Shown here: one piece after another, positions 60,827 through 64,000 of the stretch
How positions within the stretch are numbered: the stretch's first letter is position 1
Layout of the letters: each line of letters opens with the position of its first letter
Assembly (NCBI GenBank): GCA_963082875.1
Contig: OY720102.1
Location: 186,001-250,000, forward strand
DNA: 64,000 nucleotides
From: Corella eumyota
Taxonomy: Eukaryota; Chordata; Ascidiacea; Phlebobranchia; Corellidae
Reading direction: 5' to 3'
Made by a program: the position numbers and the translations under genes
Notes under the pieces: generated by a model
Told to the model about the DNA's origin: nothing
Databases searched by the model: none
Seen by the model: only the letters and a program-made list of their open reading frames with translations

Positions 60827-63800
60827 TTAAAACTGCTGAGGTTTGGTGACTTTTCCATCTGGATATTTTGCCCTGAACTTTCCAACCACCTCAGACTCAG
60901 CAAGGTTTACCCCGTCCAGCTGGTTACCCAGCGTCACCCTTGGGGTAAAAAAGTGGGTTTAAAACATATATTTGGTGTGACCATATTACAAGAAGCAATG
61001 TAAAAGCGATCTTAATTTGTAAACATATAGAATGGACGGTCTAAACATAGTAACATTAGTTACCCTGACTAAGTCTCAAGTTGTCAGTTTAGAATATTAT
61101 AGATTATAATTGCCCGATAATTAAACTGCTGATCGGTTTTTGAAAGTTTACACCAGTTATAGCGCTCTTACTCAAGAGGGCTACTAAGTGAAAGCAGTTG
61201 GAATCAAACCCACGACCTAATCCAGTGAAGCAAAGTGTTCTAATAACTACTATGCCGCCAATAACACTTGCACTTTCTAAACTATTAGAATCAAACATCT
61301 AGTTAAAAGTTTTACCAGTTTGGTTGAACGTTGTGCATTCTTCCAAATAATTCCAACTTCCTTGTTCCCGGTGACAACCTCTCAATTATCCCGTAAATTT
61401 CATCCGGTTTGTGGCTCGTGTCACGCACCTGTGTTAAGTTACAACTGTTATTCAAAGTTATAAACAACAAAAGTCACAAACCTACCTCAGCCACAAGTAC
61501 GTCACAATCCAACCTCCTATTTATTCCTTTCGGATTTCCCTTTATTCCAACCTTTATTAAAAAAAACATTTTGAAGAATTTCAACCAAATATTGATGTAA
61601 CAAAAGTTTATCCAAAACAACCACCAACTTACCAAACAGTGCTCCTTGCCGTGGTTGATCCAATGTCCGGTCCTCCCAGTCCGGATGAGGCGCTGAAGTT
61701 GGTTTGTTTTCACCCAGATGAGCTCGTCGCATCGTTTGTAGCCCCAAATATCGAACAACTCTCGACCTAGCTCCATAGCTCTCCCGGTGACCCATAAAAA
61801 CATCAATCCGTCATCTGAGAGATCCTGGATCCTCATGTTTCTCATTTCTTCATCCTAGATGGAATTTTGAAAAAACTCAGTTTTGATTACAGTCAGTTGT
61901 ATTTATAAATACTGGTTTAACCTCTACCATTTGTGAGATTTTTATTAAATCTCCTTCAATAATAAAGCACAACTCTTATATTTAACCCCAATAATTCACT
62001 TATGCACCACAAATGACAATTTACTTATCTGCATGCTTTTAAATGGACATCTATACAGATATACTGTCCATTAAGCTTAAGTGGTTAAACAATAAAAGTT
62101 CTATTTGGAATTAATTTTTTTAATAAAAGTTTTTCCATCCCACCTGCATGGTTCCATATGGAAGTTCCATGTGAATATCCCACGGGGGATCAGCCATGAT
62201 TACGCTAAACTTTCCCAGTACTTGCAAGTCCAGATATCGGATGTCACAGGAAATCCACTAAACAACAATAAATCAATAATTTTAAAGTTTATGGCATGTT
62301 AAACCCTGATCAAGTGTGTTTAAAAGACAATATTACAGAATAGCTTTTATTACCTTTAAGTGGGCCTAGTTTTTATATTGTAACTGACTTTTCAGTAAAG
62401 ACATGTTTAGAAAAATGTCATCTAGAACAAGGCTTTACTAAAATTTTGCTAAATTTTTTAAATTAAAAGACATTTCGCAGAGAAAAGTTGGGGTAAGCTG
62501 GGGTTTAGAGAAAATGTCTTTAGTAAAATGGAAGTTTGGAATTATGGCTTTTGGTAGAAGGATTTTGTTAACATATACAACTTTAGTTGCAAGCTTGCAG
62601 ATTGTTTGTTTAATTTAGCAAAAGTACCAACAACACTGTTACTTATCACAGAAGCAATAAGAGATCAACTCTAGGTCATAATGACAGAACACCTGTGCTC
62701 ACCTGAGGGGGTAACATCTTGGTGTTGTCCAACTCCCTTCCTGTGTTCTCCCCCTCTTTCCTCCTCCTGTGCTTGTTTGCCCCTCTGTAGTCAATCTCAT
62801 AGTGGACGTACTTGCAAGTGTCCATGTGAAAGCAGGTGTTAAGGAAGGAACAATCTCCCAAACTCTCATCTAAGTAAAGATAATTATTTACACGTCTATA
62901 AATTGGATCAACATATAACACCCACTAAACTTTTTTACATAAATAAGTTGATAGCTCGCCAAATGCAAGGTATTTTAATTGTTGTAATATGGTTGCCACT
63001 TGCAACTAATATTTGCCAGCAATAGTTTACCTGCTCACCACCAACAACAGTTTAATTTATTTTGTGGGCTTATAAATTGAACAAACATATATATATATAT
63101 CACCTACTAAGCATAATTAGAGAAATTAGTCGAAATTAGTCCAACAAAAAGCATTTTAGTTGTTGTAACATGGTCGCAACCCTTAACTAACACTTGCCTA
63201 AAATAATAAATTCATGCATTTACACAATGCAATTTTAAAGGCCTACATACAAGACATACATAAACATATGTTATTTACTAAGTTTGTTATATAAATAGAA
63301 TGAAAAATTACAACCTATAGCTACCTGTGTGTGGTTTTAAGATCTTCCTAAAATGAAGTTTTTGGCAGGAATAATATTTCTTGTGTTTTAAACATTCCTC
63401 TCTTGTGGCATAAGGACAAAACTCCCTCACCTGTAAAAAATTTAAAAAAGATAATTTTAATGTTAACCTGTTATTTATTTGACATAAACATTCCTAAGTA
63501 CCTATCTCTTATTGCATGTTTACATTGACACCTAGCTTATACAAGTGATGTTTAAATAGGTGGCAATGTGCACTATTACCACTAGTACCAACTACGTTTT
63601 ACCTAGAGTTAGAACAGGCAGGGAAGAGGTTTTAGTCAGTTTTTATGGCTAGGGCAAGCAGGGTAGCAGATTAAGTTTGTAGTGGTAATACTATAGTTAA
63701 AAATGTTTAAAGTGCTTAATATGCTCACTTTTTTAAAGTACCCAACTGTTCCAAATCAATATTTAAAGTAACAAACTTACCTGTGACCCTCCCATAGATT

Positions 63801-63973
63801 TAAACTTATGAGCGAGAGTTAGTTCTTTGGTTGATGCCGTGCTCAACAAGTTCTGAATCTCGTCGGAAACCCTGTTCGTGTCTTGCTCTCTACTTGACTT
63901 CATCGAGAGAAGAGCTTCAAGGTCATCGTCATGGTTTGATGGTTTTCTTTTTCTTTCATTTCTCTCATTTTTT
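60827..63973 (-). CDS. mettl3: METTL3, catalytic subunit of the mRNA m6A methyltransferase (N terminus outside window)
   Basis: Eight exons are visible: 63781-63973, 63325-63430, 62703-62869, 62144-62257, 61633-61854, 61486-61551, 61316-61428, 60827-60938. They encode the part C-terminal to the leader. Two CCCH zinc fingers come first ([32 protein letters not shown]). The MT-A70 domain follows, with the catalytic DPPW motif ([19 protein letters not shown]), [16 protein letters not shown], and the SAM/RNA loop [16 protein letters not shown]. It also has [19 protein letters not shown] and the terminal [16 protein letters not shown]. With METTL14 this enzyme makes N6-methyladenosine in nuclear mRNA. 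All active-site motifs look intact. The exon at 63781 is closed at 63973 because the longer reading meets a stop. The remaining 5' exons lie to the right of the window. Confidence 0.96.
61020..61262 (-). mobile_element. diverged tRNA-derived SINE
   Basis: Minus orientation: GTTACCCTGACTAAGTCTCA, ATAATTGCCCGATAATTAAA, and a degraded head. It lies in the last METTL3 intron. Confidence 0.7.
62972..63230 (+). repeat. two copies of the GTTGCAAC interspersed repeat
   Basis: 62972-63080 and 63153-63230 share TTGTTGTAAYATGGT, GCAACY and ACTAAYAYTTGCC in the same order. They lie in one METTL3 intron, as an imperfect direct pair. Confidence 0.5.
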
Positions 63974-64000
63974 CTGTCATCAATTTTTTAAACTTTGATT

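Overview
The window is ascidian chordate DNA, almost certainly from Ciona. It is AT-rich, its genes have many short exons, and it carries many copies of one tRNA-derived SINE. The encoded proteins are clear animal orthologues (CCDC88/Daple, PTK7, Integrator subunit 3, METTL3, cytoplasmic actins). All protein models were read by hand by joining exons at GT/AG sites. On the + strand a minus-strand exon appears flanked by 'ac' on its low side and 'ct' on its high side. Most exon ends should be right to within a few bases.

Layout, left to right; everything is on the minus strand except the CALHM gene. 430-759: N-terminal coding exons of an MSK-type S6 kinase (RPS6KA4/5) that runs off the left edge. 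1708-16285: a CCDC88 (Girdin/Daple) gene of about 36 exons ending in a Daple-like Gly-Cys-Val PDZ ligand. 18729-27903: PTK7, a seven-Ig receptor pseudokinase. 28647-49758: INTS3, 26 exons. One INTS3 intron (29606-41197) contains three complete genes: a CALHM-family channel (+, 30191-32093), a nine-module thrombospondin-repeat single-pass receptor (-, 32507-38172) and a beta-1,4-galactosyltransferase (-, 38479-40719). 50618-58539: three intact five-exon cytoplasmic actin genes in tandem. Between the first two lie actin debris and a decayed copy of the TSR-receptor 5' end plus one galactosyltransferase exon. 60827 to the right edge: METTL3, the m6A methyltransferase, whose N terminus lies outside the window.

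Non-genic content: more than 20 tRNA-derived SINE copies in both orientations. A 57-bp tandem repeat that looks derived from the SINE B-box segment occurs at four loci. Two minisatellites are built on TGAYGTCA/TGACATCA-type words, and exact TGACGTCA palindromes are common throughout. A hAT-like MITE with an 8-bp target duplication sits in an actin intron. A CArG/TATA promoter lies upstream of the third actin gene.

The genes do not form one pathway. Several are core nuclear or cytoskeletal housekeeping functions (Integrator, m6A writer, actin) and two act in Wnt/planar polarity signalling (PTK7 and Daple-like CCDC88). I see no unprecedented multi-gene system. The most unusual structure is the three-gene nest inside the INTS3 intron, together with the segmental copy from that nest into the actin cluster.
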